A DNA stretch of 64,000 nucleotides. It comes from Schistosoma mansoni (taxonomy: Eukaryota; Platyhelminthes; Trematoda; Strigeidida; Schistosomatidae). Each line of letters starts with the position of its first letter. Positions within the stretch are counted from its first letter, which is position 1. The position numbers were made by a program, and so were the translations under genes. Below are positions 37,318-47,700 of this stretch, one piece after another. The DNA is taken from positions 62,001 through 126,000 of the forward strand of contig NW_017386001.1 of NCBI RefSeq assembly GCF_000237925.1, read 5' to 3'. The notes beneath the pieces were generated by a model that was given only the letters and a program-made list of their open reading frames with translations, did no database searches and was not told the DNA's origin.

Positions 37318-37590
37318 TGTGAGATATCAACTCACTGAAGACAATGAAGAATGGTTGCTCAACTTCGTGTATTGGTTGAAGTTAGACATTAACACCGTTG
37401 AATGCCAGTTCAGTGGTCTAGTGGTTAAGCGCTCGCGCGCGAGACTGATAGGTCATGGATTCGAATCTCGCGAGACGGGATCGTGGATTGGCACTGCTGA
37501 GGAGTCCCACAATAGGACGAAACGGCCATCCAGTCCTTCCAAGTTTTCCATCGTGGTCTAGCTTCAATTTACTCATGATTTCAACTATAA
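37318..37590 (+). repeat. Second-family SINE-like element with hammerhead core, right arm, near full length
   Basis: Leader 37318-37400, then tRNA-like gtctagtggttaagcgctcg (A-box position) and gattcgaatctcg (B-box), a hammerhead (37491-37537) and the 3' end ggtctagcttcaatttactc. The core shows GCACTG, CTGAGGA, GTCC, loop, GGAC, GAAAC. The cleavage triplet is ATC where other copies have GTC. By known rules the A and B boxes would allow Pol III transcription. Confidence 0.8.
37491..37537 (+). ncRNA. Hammerhead ribozyme motif, second family
   Basis: gcactgctgaggagtccc, loop, ggacgaaacggccatccag. Stem I GCACTG/CAGTcC, stem II GTCC/GGAC, core CTGAGGA and GAAA intact, stem III very short. The cleavage site is ATC with a pairing mismatch beside it, so cleavage may be slow or lost. 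Confidence 0.65.
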
Positions 37591-38019
37591 AATGTGAATA
37601 ATTCACATAGATAAAATAGTAATATGGCGCTTTGAATATGATTTCAAATCGATTGGTTACTTGAATTACTTGATCTAATGATAATTGAATAAAATTCATA
37701 TAGGATCCAAGTATTATATAATGAATAAAAAATAGAGAGAATTCAACGAAAAAATTTTCTTTTTAATGGAATTATTTGATATGTGAATTTGAAGAATAAG
37801 ACACATCAATAAGGAATTATCTTACACATAAAGTAATATTCTAGAAAATTTTCAATAGCTATACTTAATTACCGAATGACTTGATTATAATACATAAGGA
37901 ATATGAACAAAGCTGCTAATTGTTAGGTATGATATACTTCAAAATATTTAATAAACTATAAAGATTTTAATATTTTGAAATGTGATACTTTACAACTTCT
38001 TTCTTATTAGAATGGGAGT

Positions 38020-38105
38020 TTGTAGAGATCCTAATATGGGGTCCCATTCAGTGCTTCCAGATTTTCAATGGTGATCTAGCTTAAATCAACTTATAATTTG
38101 TTAAA
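38020..38105 (+). repeat. Second-family SINE-like 3' fragment
   Basis: gtcccattcagtgcttccag and tttcaatggtgatctagctt match the 3' end of the family. The ribozyme core is deleted. Confidence 0.6.
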
Positions 38106-39204
38106 AAAGGAATTTTCGCCTGAAAATGGTTCTTATATTATCCTAGTTCTTTAAAATTAATTGATCTCTACTGAATCGGTTATATTTTTTTCAATAAATC
38201 ATGACTACTTTATTAAACTAAATTATTTTTTGTGTAACAGTTTAATTACCCTCTGACTAAAGACATCTTATTTTTTCTGACGCTAGTACAATTTATGTGC
38301 GATGAAATTCAATGTTTGACCTTGTTTTTAACGATACCTATTAACTTAAACCCTGTTGTGTTTATCAATAATGTTTTCAAAATCAATTAAACTTAGTCTA
38401 GTCGATTTACATCATTTAGTATCTAATTTATTAGTTAAAGTGGAATAAAAAATTTTTAAGATATATGGCATACCATTCCAACTACTTGGTTCTTCATTAT
38501 GCCATAATTTATTACTTCTATGAAGTTATTTTCCGTTCACTTTAATGGATCTATCATAACCAACTTCATTCATTGTGCAAATATTTTCTTTATTTATCTA
38601 CAAAATATTTATCCTCTGCCTGGATATTTTGTATATCCTATTGGTAAACTTAAAAAAGTATGACAAAACAGAACCACTCTCGTTACCATTAATCTGGTCG
38701 ATGAAGACCCTTAAGTAATACACTGTAATATCGATTCATTCAACCTAATAGATTTATTATAGCTAATGTTTATTATATTCCGGTTAGTAATAACAGACGA
38801 AATGAGCTATACTGGTTATCCTTCGTACCTTTCATCGATTTTCTTTTCAATAAAGAAATTTCATAATCTTTTATTCATAGATCTTTATCACCTTTTGATG
38901 ACTCACTGAAATAATAAATGAAAACTGTTTTCTTATATGTATTATTCTTTAAACTTTAGAAAATACTATCAGTTTCATCTACTGTTTTTGCATATCAATG
39001 AAGCCAAACATCAAAATAGTCCAATCTTTGTGTGTTATTGTCATTTCATGTACGTGTTTCAAATGAATTTTGAAGATTGAAAAAATATTACACATGTGGG
39101 TGTATGATATATATATATATATATTTGTTTACTGAGAAACGTTCGGTGAACTTTCATAAAAGTACTTTCTCTCACCTTTGTAAAACCATACTGATTAACT
39201 TCAT

Positions 39205-39345
39205 TTAGTATTGTTTGAATCTTCCCATCGATGTGTTAAGACTGCAACTGGTCAGTCTCTAATTGGCATATGTGCATACTGTGTGTATTGCCTCGATATA
39301 GCCTTAATTTACAAGCATTTTAAGCAAAGATGGATAGTGGCTAGC
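39205..39345 (+). repeat. Sm-alpha-like leader segment
   Basis: ttgaatcttcccatcgatg, gactgcaactggtcagtctc and aattggcatatgtgcatac, followed by agcaaagatggatagtggct. The same segment recurs at 39480, 47475, 55155 and, diverged, 62260. Confidence 0.75.
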
Positions 39346-39624
39346 AGTTGTACATTTTATTATTGTCTGCAAGTTATAGTAAGTTGAAAGATGTACATTG
39401 ACAATACAAAACAGGACTTTTTTAATTACAATTTATAAACCAAGTCTTACTTAAAACAAAGATAAAACATTCAACTTAGTATTGTTTGTTTGAATCTTCC
39501 CATCGATTTGTTAGGACTGCAACTGGTCAGTCTCTAATTGGCATATGTGCATACTGTGCGTATTGCCTCGATATACCTTAATTCACAAGCATGGTTAGCA
39601 GAGATGGATAGTGGCTAGCAGTGG
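39341..39624 (+). repeat. Duplicated segment plus Sm-alpha-like leader, cut by gap
   Basis: 39345-39470 is nearly identical to 48408-48530. It is followed by an Sm-alpha-like leader and the beginning of an inverted ribozyme unit (gtggctagcagtgg) where the assembly gap starts. Confidence 0.75.
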
Positions 39625-39824
39625 NNNNNNNNNNNNNNNNNNNNNNNNNNNNNNNNNNNNNNNNNNNNNNNNNNNNNNNNNNNNNNNNNNNNNNNNNNNN
39701 NNNNNNNNNNNNNNNNNNNNNNNNNNNNNNNNNNNNNNNNNNNNNNNNNNNNNNNNNNNNNNNNNNNNNNNNNNNNNNNNNNNNNNNNNNNNNNNNNNNN
39801 NNNNNNNNNNNNNNNNNNNNNNNN
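39625..39824. other. Assembly gap, 200 N
   Basis: Exactly 200 N. An Sm-alpha-like unit enters from the left and a second-family copy leaves on the right, so the missing DNA is repeat sequence of unknown length. Confidence 0.98.
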
Positions 39825-39955
39825 CTCCTCAGCAGTGTGCATATACGGTCCCGCCTCGCAAGATTCGAACCCAGGACCTACCAGTCTCGCGCGCAAGCAC
39901 TTAACCGATAGACCACTGAACCGGCATCCAAAGGTGTTAATGTCTAACTTCAACC
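39825..39955 (-). repeat. Second-family SINE-like element, left arm of inverted pair, cut by gap
   Basis: Reverse complement has ggtctatcggttaagtgctt (A-box region), gggttcgaatcttgc (B-box) and CACACTGCTGAGGAG, where the gap interrupts the ribozyme. A head-to-head partner follows at once. Confidence 0.8.
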
Positions 39956-40090
39956 GAGACTGGTAGGCCCTGGGTTCGAATCTCGTGGATGCGCACTGAT
40001 AGGGAGTCCCATAATAAGACGAAACGACCGTCCAGTGCTTCCAGATTTTCCATGGTGATCTAGCTTCAATTGGCTCACGCTTTTAACTAT
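39955..40090 (+). repeat. Second-family SINE-like element, right arm of inverted pair
   Basis: gagactggtaggccctgg, gttcgaatctcg, a hammerhead-like stretch 39991-40038 (gcgcactgatagggagtccc, then gacgaaacgaccgtccag) and the 3' end catggtgatctagcttcaa. Extra bases in the CTGANGA box make the ribozyme doubtful. Confidence 0.8.
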
Positions 40091-40284
40091 GAAAAAAAGA
40101 CAGTGTGTGTGTAATTTTACATCCGTCATTTGGCCTTGAGGCAGAATGTAAGCACAAGCCGTGGATAAATCCAGACTCTTAACTTTATGTATTTGTCAGT
40201 CGAGTTTCAACTCCGATGCACTTTCATGCAGTTACGTTTGTTAGATTTAATTCTACGATAAGAAGCAAATGAATCGAATTTCTA

Positions 40285-40430
40285 CAAAAGAAAGAGGGTA
40301 CTGGGTTCGAGTCCCAGAGTGAACATCAACTCTGAGATGCAGGTACATCCAGCTGACGAGTCCCAAATAGGACGAAACGCGCGTCCTGGATTCCACTGCT
40401 AGCCACTATCCATCTCTGCTAAAGATAAAA
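40285..40430 (+). repeat. Sm-alpha-like SINE, unit 1 of a tandem pair
   Basis: B-box-like gggttcgagtcccag, then the ribozyme and the 3' end ctagccactatccatctctg. The next unit follows in the same direction. Confidence 0.85.
40342..40400 (+). ncRNA. Hammerhead ribozyme, Sm-alpha type, intact core
   Basis: Stem I atccag/ctggat, core ctgacga, stem II gtcc/ggac with loop caaata, gaaa, short stem III cgcg/cg-like, cleavage triplet GTC before ctggat. All core positions agree with the hammerhead consensus and with the described schistosome Sm-alpha ribozyme. Confidence 0.92.
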
Positions 40431-40695
40431 CATGTTACTACTTGAATTCAATTAGTATTGTTTGTTTGAATCTTCCTATTGATGTTTAGGACTGCAACTA
40501 GTCAGTCTCTATCGGGACTCAGGACTCAGTAGCTGACTGAATAAGGCGATGGTGTTTGATGCGAAAGGTACTGGGTTCGAGTTCCAGAGTGAACATCAAC
40601 TCTGAGATGTAGGTACATCTAGCTGACGAGTCCCAAATATGACGAGACGCGCATCCTGGATTCCACTGCTAGCCACTATTCATCTTTGCTTACAA
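40425..40695 (+). repeat. Sm-alpha-like SINE, unit 2 of a tandem pair
   Basis: Full leader (attagtattgtttgtttg, gactgcaactagtcagtc), ggactcaggactcagtagct, B-box-like gggttcgagttcc, ribozyme and 3' end. The ribozyme starts 270 bp after that of unit 1. Confidence 0.85.
40612..40670 (+). ncRNA. Hammerhead ribozyme, Sm-alpha type, core mutated
   Basis: Same layout as 40342-40400 but GAGA replaces GAAA and the cleavage triplet is ATC; stem II also has a mismatch (atatgac). Probably inactive. Confidence 0.8.
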
Positions 40696-40964
40696 CCATA
40701 CTGATTGTTTTTATTAATGCTTTTGACTATTATAATGAGGATTATTACAATTTCTCTTAGTTTTCTACGCGGTAATTAAGAATCAATACTGCAACGAAAA
40801 GTATGGTGTCTAATAGGATCATTTGTTTGTTTTTTTTTTCAGCAAATACTGTGTTTGAGGAGGAATTCTGCATTAATCAACGCATCAATAATTATTATCA
40901 TGAGATGGTGATTGTCGAATCTTATGGCTTTATATCACTAATTGATTTTAATTACACAATCGGT

Positions 40965-41025
40965 GATAATAAAGAAAGACTGGACAGCTATTTCGTCCTA
41001 GTATGGGACTGTTTAGAAGTGTCTT
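40965..41025 (-). repeat. Second-family hammerhead remnant
   Basis: Reverse complement: aaacagtcccatactaggac, gaaatagctgtccag. Only the stem II and GAAA region is recognisable. Confidence 0.5.
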
Positions 41026-41424
41026 GAAATTTTGACTGATTCTTGTTGATAAACAAATCATCTTCAAAATGATTCTTAGTCATGACATCTCCAACCAACA
41101 ATCCTGAGTAGTATTAATTCGAACAGTAATATTAAAGATACACTTGGCAAATTAATGTTTGTTAATTTAAAAACAAATGTATTTCTATAACCTAATTGCC
41201 TACTCATATATTCATATAAGTTAGAACCACTACGTATGTAAACCAAAAATATGGAAGTATAAGCTGTATATGTTAATATTTTTATTTAACTATGAAGTTT
41301 GTTAATACAATTATCTATCTTTTACATAATTTCAACGTGTTAATGTAATCCTCAACACCTGTTTCATTACTTAGTATATTTAAAAGACTTAAAATTATGA
41401 ATCACCTAGTCAACTAGAAAATTT

Positions 41425-41560
41425 TGCCCTATTTGGGACTTGTCAGTTGGATGTACCTGCATTTCAGAGTTGATGTTCACTTCGAAACTCGAGCTCGTAA
41501 CTGTGAGCTTCAAACAACATCTCGTTATCCACTAAGCTACTGAGTCCAGATAGTCACCGT
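41425..41560 (-). repeat. Sm-alpha-like remnant, minus orientation
   Basis: Reverse complement: ggtacatccaactgacaag, tcccaaatagggcaaaa; further along, ctcagtagcttagtgg-type flank as in full units. The ribozyme core is mutated. Confidence 0.65.
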
Positions 41561-41634
41561 TTTGTGCAATGGGATGGATTTTAACTCATAAATAATGCAT
41601 GTTTGGAGTTTCTCTTTGCAAAAGTCAGTGGCTA

Positions 41635-41800
41635 TCCAGACTCAAAGGCTAAGTAGATAACGCGATGGAACGTAAAGCAAACGGTACTGTCTCCGAATCC
41701 AGGAGTGAACATCGACCCTGGAGTGCAGTTACATCCAGCTGACAAGTCTCAAATAAAACGATACGCGAAACACAATTCATTTCTGCTTAAAAAGGCTTGT
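41635..41800 (+). repeat. Sm-alpha-like remnant, plus orientation
   Basis: ggagtgcagttacatccagc, tgacaagtctcaaataaaac, gatacgcgaaac. The core is degraded. It is about 200 bp from an inverted remnant (41425-41560), a diverged inverted arrangement. Confidence 0.6.
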
Positions 41801-42374
41801 GGCTGTTTAACAATACCGAGGTCATCTATACTGGGTACACATATACCAAAATAGATAGATCGCTAGCAGTCGTAAACAGCAATGGGGAGATCCAAACAGC
41901 CTATTTATATGTATTAGTATCAGATCTCGAGCCCCTCCCATCATAACAATAATCACATCTCTAAATAGATTAGTTGAAGGCAGAAATCAACAATAAATTG
42001 TATTGGTGGATTACTTTGTATTTCAACAGAAAGTTAATAGAATGAAGCAACTAAGGACACAAAGATTTTAGATGAGAATCTATTTAGTACCCGCAATACA
42101 TCAAAATGATATCTGAATGCACTAATTTTTATGTGACAATTACAAACCTATTTACAGTCAAATTTGTACAGTTTGAACCGAATAATATTTAACACCGGTT
42201 AATTGATAATTTAGTATATGAACTTCCGGACACGGGACCTTAAATAACCATATTCGAAATTATCAATAAACGGTGAATTCCCGCCCTTCTTAAATCGTTG
42301 GGGAATATAACGATTAGAAGGCAAAAACCTAATCTTCTCTCTAAAAAAAGAAACGAATAATTTTTAATTGCTTT

Positions 42375-42738
42375 GATGATAAATTTCAGTTTCAGTTTCA
42401 TTTTGGAAAGGACAGGAGGCTTGATGGCTTGTGTTAGTCCTGGAAATGATGGTCTCTCAGTTGATCCAACTTTCTTTCGAAAGAGTCGACGGATGGAACC
42501 TCAACCACGTGCTGAGGTAATGAATTCCACTCGTTGGTGATTCGATGGGAAAGTCGATAGTCAGCTGACAAGTAATTCGTTCTGGGCTTGTGAACTTTTT
42601 TGGAATGTCCTCGTAAATTTTCTGTTTTGGAAGACAAGAAAAATGAGGGCGTAATTTAAATAAATTCTTTCCTATTTTAATTATGACGGCAACTCTGGGA
42701 GCACAATTTAGAAATGTTCTTATTTTACATACTCTCAA
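42375..42738 (-). pseudogene. LINE C-terminal fragment (CR1/Jockey-like)
   Basis: - strand frame ending at TAG 42434-42436 reads LRGHSKKVHKPRT, then RLSHRITNEWNSLPQHVVEV and PSVDSFERKLDQ, the C-terminal signature of CR1/Jockey-type LINE polyproteins (RGH-KL, RV-N-WNSLP-VV, SV-FK--LD). A frame change lies upstream near 42640. The 3' end has tgaaactgaaactgaaa, a short tandem tail. It is a 5'-truncated copy. Confidence 0.8.
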
Positions 42739-43187
42739 AAACGTTCATTATATTTAAATTAAAATTTTCTTTAATTTTTTCAGAACTATCACTTTCATTT
42801 AACCTATATTATGATTCTATCTTTCGAAAAATTTTCTGTCTTCTAATGGACAGTTCATTTTCTACTTTCGAAGTAAGCTATTATGTATTCCAATTTTGAA
42901 TGTACTATAAACTTATTAGCTTACATGTAGCTCAGAATAATGCTATCATATACAGTATATTAATTACATTCTATAAAATAATTACTTGATTTGTTTAGTT
43001 GAATTTGTTAATTGGTTGACATAGCCATTAACAGCTGAACCGATGTATGGATCATGGTTGAAATATTCAAAAGTTTATAGAAATTACTAAGGCTATTGGT
43101 TTGTAAAGATTGTTCATTGGAAAGTTAATTCCCATAACATGTCAGATTATTGTAAATAGCTATTGAAAACTTCTCGTTCTATTAGAG

Positions 43188-43330
43188 TCATGTGCTTACT
43201 AGTGACTAACGTCAAGAAGTTTTAATGATAAGCTGTGATTGATGGAGTTTAATCATGTAAGAAGTGAGACAGGTATAACCAACACCAATGGGTGGTGGTC
43301 GCACAATATCACTTTAGATGCCAACTTAGT
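43188..43330 (+). repeat. Second-family SINE-like leader fragment, diverged
   Basis: catgtgcttactagtgacta and agtgagacaggtataacca correspond to the leader of the copy at 49483. No ribozyme part. Confidence 0.5.
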
Positions 43331-43555
43331 GTCTAGTAATAACATAGCGAAACGTAATATCTGACCGGGGACTCTCTGTACTTGACAGTACTGTCTAGTT
43401 AAATTCAGTTCGTAATGTAAATTATTCTCAACTTTGTAGAGGTTTACACGTTGTAACAATACTGGTTAGGATTCGTTGAAAATTTTCATTACATCTACAA
43501 ATACCCAGAATTGAACCTTTTTAATGATGACTACATAAGTGAGTGAATTATTTAT

Positions 43556-43787
43556 CCTTCTGAACGACATCATCAGCACGTTCAGAAGGACGATGAAAGC
43601 TCCACGACCAAACCATCCACCTCAGAGAACAAAACTCCATCAAAATTACTCATCTAAGATTTCCATTATTACTTTAATCCATTTAATTTATTTGTTTTTA
43701 ATAGACAGATAGTTTCATCACTGTTCTTTGTATGTTTACTTAGATAAATTCAGTATTGTAAAAGTCTTGAGCATATTATTTAACCCT
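43556..43787 (-). repeat. Foldback arm plus flank, inverted duplicate of 35415-35644
   Basis: Begins with a perfect 10-bp hairpin (ccttctgaac..gttcagaagg, 43556-43589), then the foldback arm in reverse and about 150 bp (attactcatctaagatttcc) matching the complement of 35420-35570. It ends at the LTR-like copy at 43788. Confidence 0.75.
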
Positions 43788-44266
43788 GTTATATCCCGAA
43801 GAGAATTATGAATGGTAACTTTTGAGGACTATTTATAGACCAATATGATATGTATATTTCCTATTTTATAATTGCTAAGTAAGTTAACTATTCATATTCA
43901 TGTTCCTTTTATTATGAGCTTTATCTTGACGCATAGATTATTACCGTATGATTTACCATTCCTGAGTTATACCCAGTCTATTAATTACTGTTCCCCCTTA
44001 TTCACAGCCACATTTGGTTGAATCTTGTACAAATGTTATTTTCTATTTTATGGTACGATGTAGTCTGTCTGTTTGCTATATAAACTCAGTATGTTTGAGA
44101 ATAATAATTCATATTGCAGAGGCTGTTATTGGTGTTCTGGATTTAACTGGCTGGGCTGGGCAGATAGCAGGACTGATAAGTACTCTAGACTGCTCATACG
44201 ACTTTTTTGTATCATTGCTCTGATCAATAATTCATTCCTCTCCAATTGGCGTTCATATATATTAAC
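43788..44266 (+). mobile_element. LTR-like remnant, long form
   Basis: Starts tgttatatcccgaagag and ends atatattaaca. Close to the copy at 34556-35047, including the tatataaactcag stretch. No coding region is attached. A solo LTR or fragment of the same unassigned family. Confidence 0.6.
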
Positions 44267-44744
44267 AGGGCACTCGCATTCAATCGATATAACAACTGAC
44301 GACAGGGATGGGATCGATATAACGGTATTACTATTCCCAGTTTTTATTATGCTTGAATACTCTTATTCAAAGCCATTATTTTTGTTCAACAATATTAATG
44401 ATTCTACAAGATAAACAAGTTCAAATGGATCAGGATTACTCGAATGTTGTTAGATTTCTTTTCGGCATAATCTAGAAATACTTAATTTGACTAATAATGA
44501 TGTTAATGCTTATAGTGACAAAATGGATTTTATGATTAGAACACGTTAACTGTATCAATCTATCTGGATATGAAGAAGTTTGATGATCAAAATCTTCATG
44601 ATATATGTTCCCATGTTTACAATTGAAAATATAAGTTGGTCGATTAATATCAACCACAAACATAATTCATAAAAGCGTGAGAAAATAATTGGTCAAATTT
44701 TCAAAATTCATGTTTTTATAAATTTATTGATAGATTGTAGAGTC

Positions 44745-45075
44745 GGTTGTTATGCTAAATTCACATAGCTTATTCTAATTTCCGGACAAGCCAATTTATT
44801 CGTCTTTCTTAAGTCACATATTAACCTTGTCAATTATTCGTTTATCAACCTTAACTGTTCTTATGTAAGCGTATGTGTGTGTGTTTCTTATCCCATTCAT
44901 CAAATGTTTGTAACTTATTTTGTTTCGATCCATGCTTGGCTAAATTGAGTCGTCTCTCACACCTTCTCCATCGTGCGTCATTTCACTTCGCTGTCTTCTC
45001 TTCGCTTCGTTCCTCTGATTGTCTGTTCAGATCAATGAGTGTACAAAATATAGGCATTCAAATCTTCATTCTCGT
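44745..45075 (-). repeat. Dispersed repeat, copy 1
   Basis: Reverse complement shares gaagcgaagagaag, tttgatgaatgggata, gataaacgaataattgacaa and attggcttg with 50160-50430, and more weakly with 53990-54140. An 80-codon frame here is a product of the repeat. Confidence 0.55.
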
Positions 45076-45684
45076 ATTTACTTGTTTAATTCCGTTATTC
45101 ACTAACACGAGTTAAGTTGATCATTATATGCGAGGATTGGCGACATGTGTATTTCAATAACAATCATTCATACCATCTAATTGGAATCTGATATTCCAGA
45201 GCCACAAAAAGATCTTATTAAATATTATCCTGTTGGAAATTTGTCATATTTAAGTTTCATACTAATCAGTTATCCAATCGATGTTAATTTGTATTACGAA
45301 TCAGAATGAATCAAGTGTTCATAATAACCCTTGAAATTCCAGTATTATTAAATTATTAAGGCTATAAGTATCTATAATATTTCGAATTTAAAATCTGACA
45401 AAGTTATTCAATACTAAACAGATACCTTAATCATTTCAGAAGTTAACTTAAGTAAGTGTTCCTGGTGGGTGGCCAATTGCCTCAATGGGAGAAACAGGGT
45501 TAAATAAGTGAGTTAAGCAAGTTTATATAGAATGGAGAGTATGAAAAACTATACATTGATGCAAATATGAATGTGGTAGTTTTTTTCGAAGTCATGTTGG
45601 TATATGATAGAAATTTGTAAAAAGATACAGAATTTCTTCTATCATAGATACCAAAACACAATCATTTTATTGAAATCATGAACC

Positions 45685-45800
45685 GACCAATGTTAGATCC
45701 CCCACTGAAAACCTGGAATCACTGAACAGCTGTTTAGTCAAAGTATGAGACTACTCATTAGTGAGCATCCACGACCTCACACCCGAGAATAGATTTAAAT
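45685..45800 (-). repeat. Second-family SINE-like remnant, degenerate
   Basis: gttagatcccccactgaaaa, cctggaatcactgaacagct and gtgagcatccacgacc follow the family's 3' end read in reverse. The ribozyme is unrecognisable beyond its position. Confidence 0.5.
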
Positions 45801-46041
45801 GAAGCTCAACAATTTCCATAACCCTACACTTACAATCATTTTAGCCTAACTATGAATATAGGTTGCATCACAACTAAATGGTTATTACAATAAAACATGA
45901 TCTTACACACACACATACGCACAAAGAGGCATGTATGTTAGATTGGAAACCCAATTACATTTATATATTTTTCATGAAAACATAGCATATTTGAAAGAGG
46001 GCTATGCGCAGATTACATTGAAAGCAAAATACTTCAATTTA

Positions 46042-46215
46042 TTTTGATGGAGTTTTGTTCTCTGAACTGAATGGTTTGGTTGTGGAGCTTTCATCGTTCT
46101 TCTGAACGACATCAGAACAAGAAAGATGAAAGCTCCACGATCAAACCATCCAGCTCAGAGTGCAAAACTCCATCAAAATCATCCACCTGAGCTACAAGTT
46201 TTCTCCACCACTTCA
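46042..46215. repeat. Complete foldback hairpin, arms of about 65 bp
   Basis: The left arm 46042-46104 and right arm 46112-46179 are near-perfect reverse complements (atggagttttgttctctga against the complement of tcagagtgcaaaactccat) around a short loop. The only complete member of the family here. Confidence 0.85.
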
Positions 46216-47470
46216 AATTATTACTAACTAATCCCGTTGATAATAAGAATTATACCCAGAGAATTCAATTCTTGTTTCGAATAGCTCAGCTGAATCAGTT
46301 CTCTTGTTTCACAATCTATAATTTATGAGATTCGGTTGTGTCAATTATTATTTCTCAATACAAATGACGTTTTAGTTCATTAATTAATTAAAATGTCAAT
46401 ATATCCGCCAAATATATAATAATATGCATCATTTGTATACAAAAATATCCAACTGAGGTAGAATAACTTATCCGATCAAGGAAATGTATAGATGACACAA
46501 AACAGCCAACGATACTTCACGTTTGTTTATCTTATTATATTTTAGTTTGCAGAAGCTTTTAAGCTATTATTTTGTTTTATAACTATCTACATGTAAATAG
46601 TAACACAAATCAACGTACCTTTTCTTACCAGATTGCTAGTAACTAATATGACTCAAAATAAATTGAAAATCAAGATGTTACTACAATGTAGCCACCAATT
46701 AACAAAAAGTTCCCTTTAGAATGTTACTATAATCTAACAAGCTCCGTAGATAAACTTTAATCCTGGAATAAGTGGAATGTATTTTTCTGGTTAATTATTC
46801 AACTAATTGTCTGTTCACTATAGGACTTGAAAGTCTATTGTCTGATCTTAGAGTAGTATCATAAGTACATGATACTCGGAAGTTGACAAACAAATTAAGA
46901 CCTATGACTGGCTGTTAGTATTTTTATGTATTACTAATACAATTTGGTGATGCGGTTTACTAGTGATGATGGTCGTTTTTTGATTATAGTGATATAAGTT
47001 TAAATTTATGTGAACTTCTTCAGAATCAGAAATACTATGATTTGTGGACGGCATTTGAGTGACTCTAAAGTGACCTTGAGAAAATTCACCTGCTTATTAG
47101 GATCAAAAGAGGGTTATAAATTATTGTAAGGAATCAGGATTAAGATGAAGAGTTAGAAGTAAGGGTTGGGAGTCGGAGATAGGGTTTCCATTACGAACTG
47201 ACATTAGCTATAATGCCGAAATGCTATTTAACCATGTGGATGAATGAACTTTGTATCGAGATCCAAAACTTTTTATCTTTAATTTCTTTAGTTTCATCTC
47301 GAAATCTTATTAGTACTAGTAACATAATCTATATTCCTTGAGTTAAACTATCATATTATTATTATATATCTTTTTTAACGTTGATCATGTTTAAAATAGG
47401 CTGTTTACACTTATCTATTACTAAATAATAGACACCATTTTTCTTAACTATTAACAATCCTTGTATAAAT
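46216..47470. other. No supported feature
   Basis: A+T-rich, short open frames only. The block 47095-47190 (agggttataaa, aggattaagatg, gggttggg) is loosely echoed at 53455-53530 in the same order, a diverged repeat. Confidence 0.4.
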
Positions 47471-47474
47471 TCAC

Positions 47475-47700
47475 TTATTATTATTTGTTTGAATCTTCCC
47501 ATTGATGTTTAAGACTGCAACTGGTCAGTCTCTAATTGGCATATGTGCATACTATGTGTATGGCGTTTGAAGCGAAAGGTACTGGGTTCGAGTCCCGGAA
47601 TAAACATCAACTCTGTGATGCAGGTACATCCATCTGACGAGTCCCAAATAGGACGAAACGCGCGTTCTGGATTCCACTGCTAGCCACTATCCATCTTTGT
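47475..47700 (+). repeat. Sm-alpha-like SINE
   Basis: Leader tttgaatcttcccattgatg, gactgcaactggtcagtctc, then gaagcgaaaggtactggg with B-box gggttcgagtcccg, ribozyme and 3' end ctagccactatccatctttg. Compared with 40425 the leader-to-B-box joint is shortened. Confidence 0.85.
47622..47680 (+). ncRNA. Hammerhead ribozyme, Sm-alpha type
   Basis: Core ctgacga, gtcc..ggac and gaaac intact. Cleavage triplet GTT instead of GTC and one stem I change (atccat). It may still cleave under the NUH rule, probably more slowly. Confidence 0.85.

Noticed and set aside
37395-37470. tRNA gene
   Set aside because: A- and B-box-like segments are present but there is no acceptor stem or anticodon arm; it is the head of a SINE-like repeat.
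39611-39953. Open frames crossing the second gap
   Set aside because: Same reason; the flanks are ribozyme repeats.
40285-40695. CRISPR-like or satellite array
   Set aside because: Only two units, each with SINE-like parts and a ribozyme; no short regular repeat-spacer pattern and the genome is eukaryotic.
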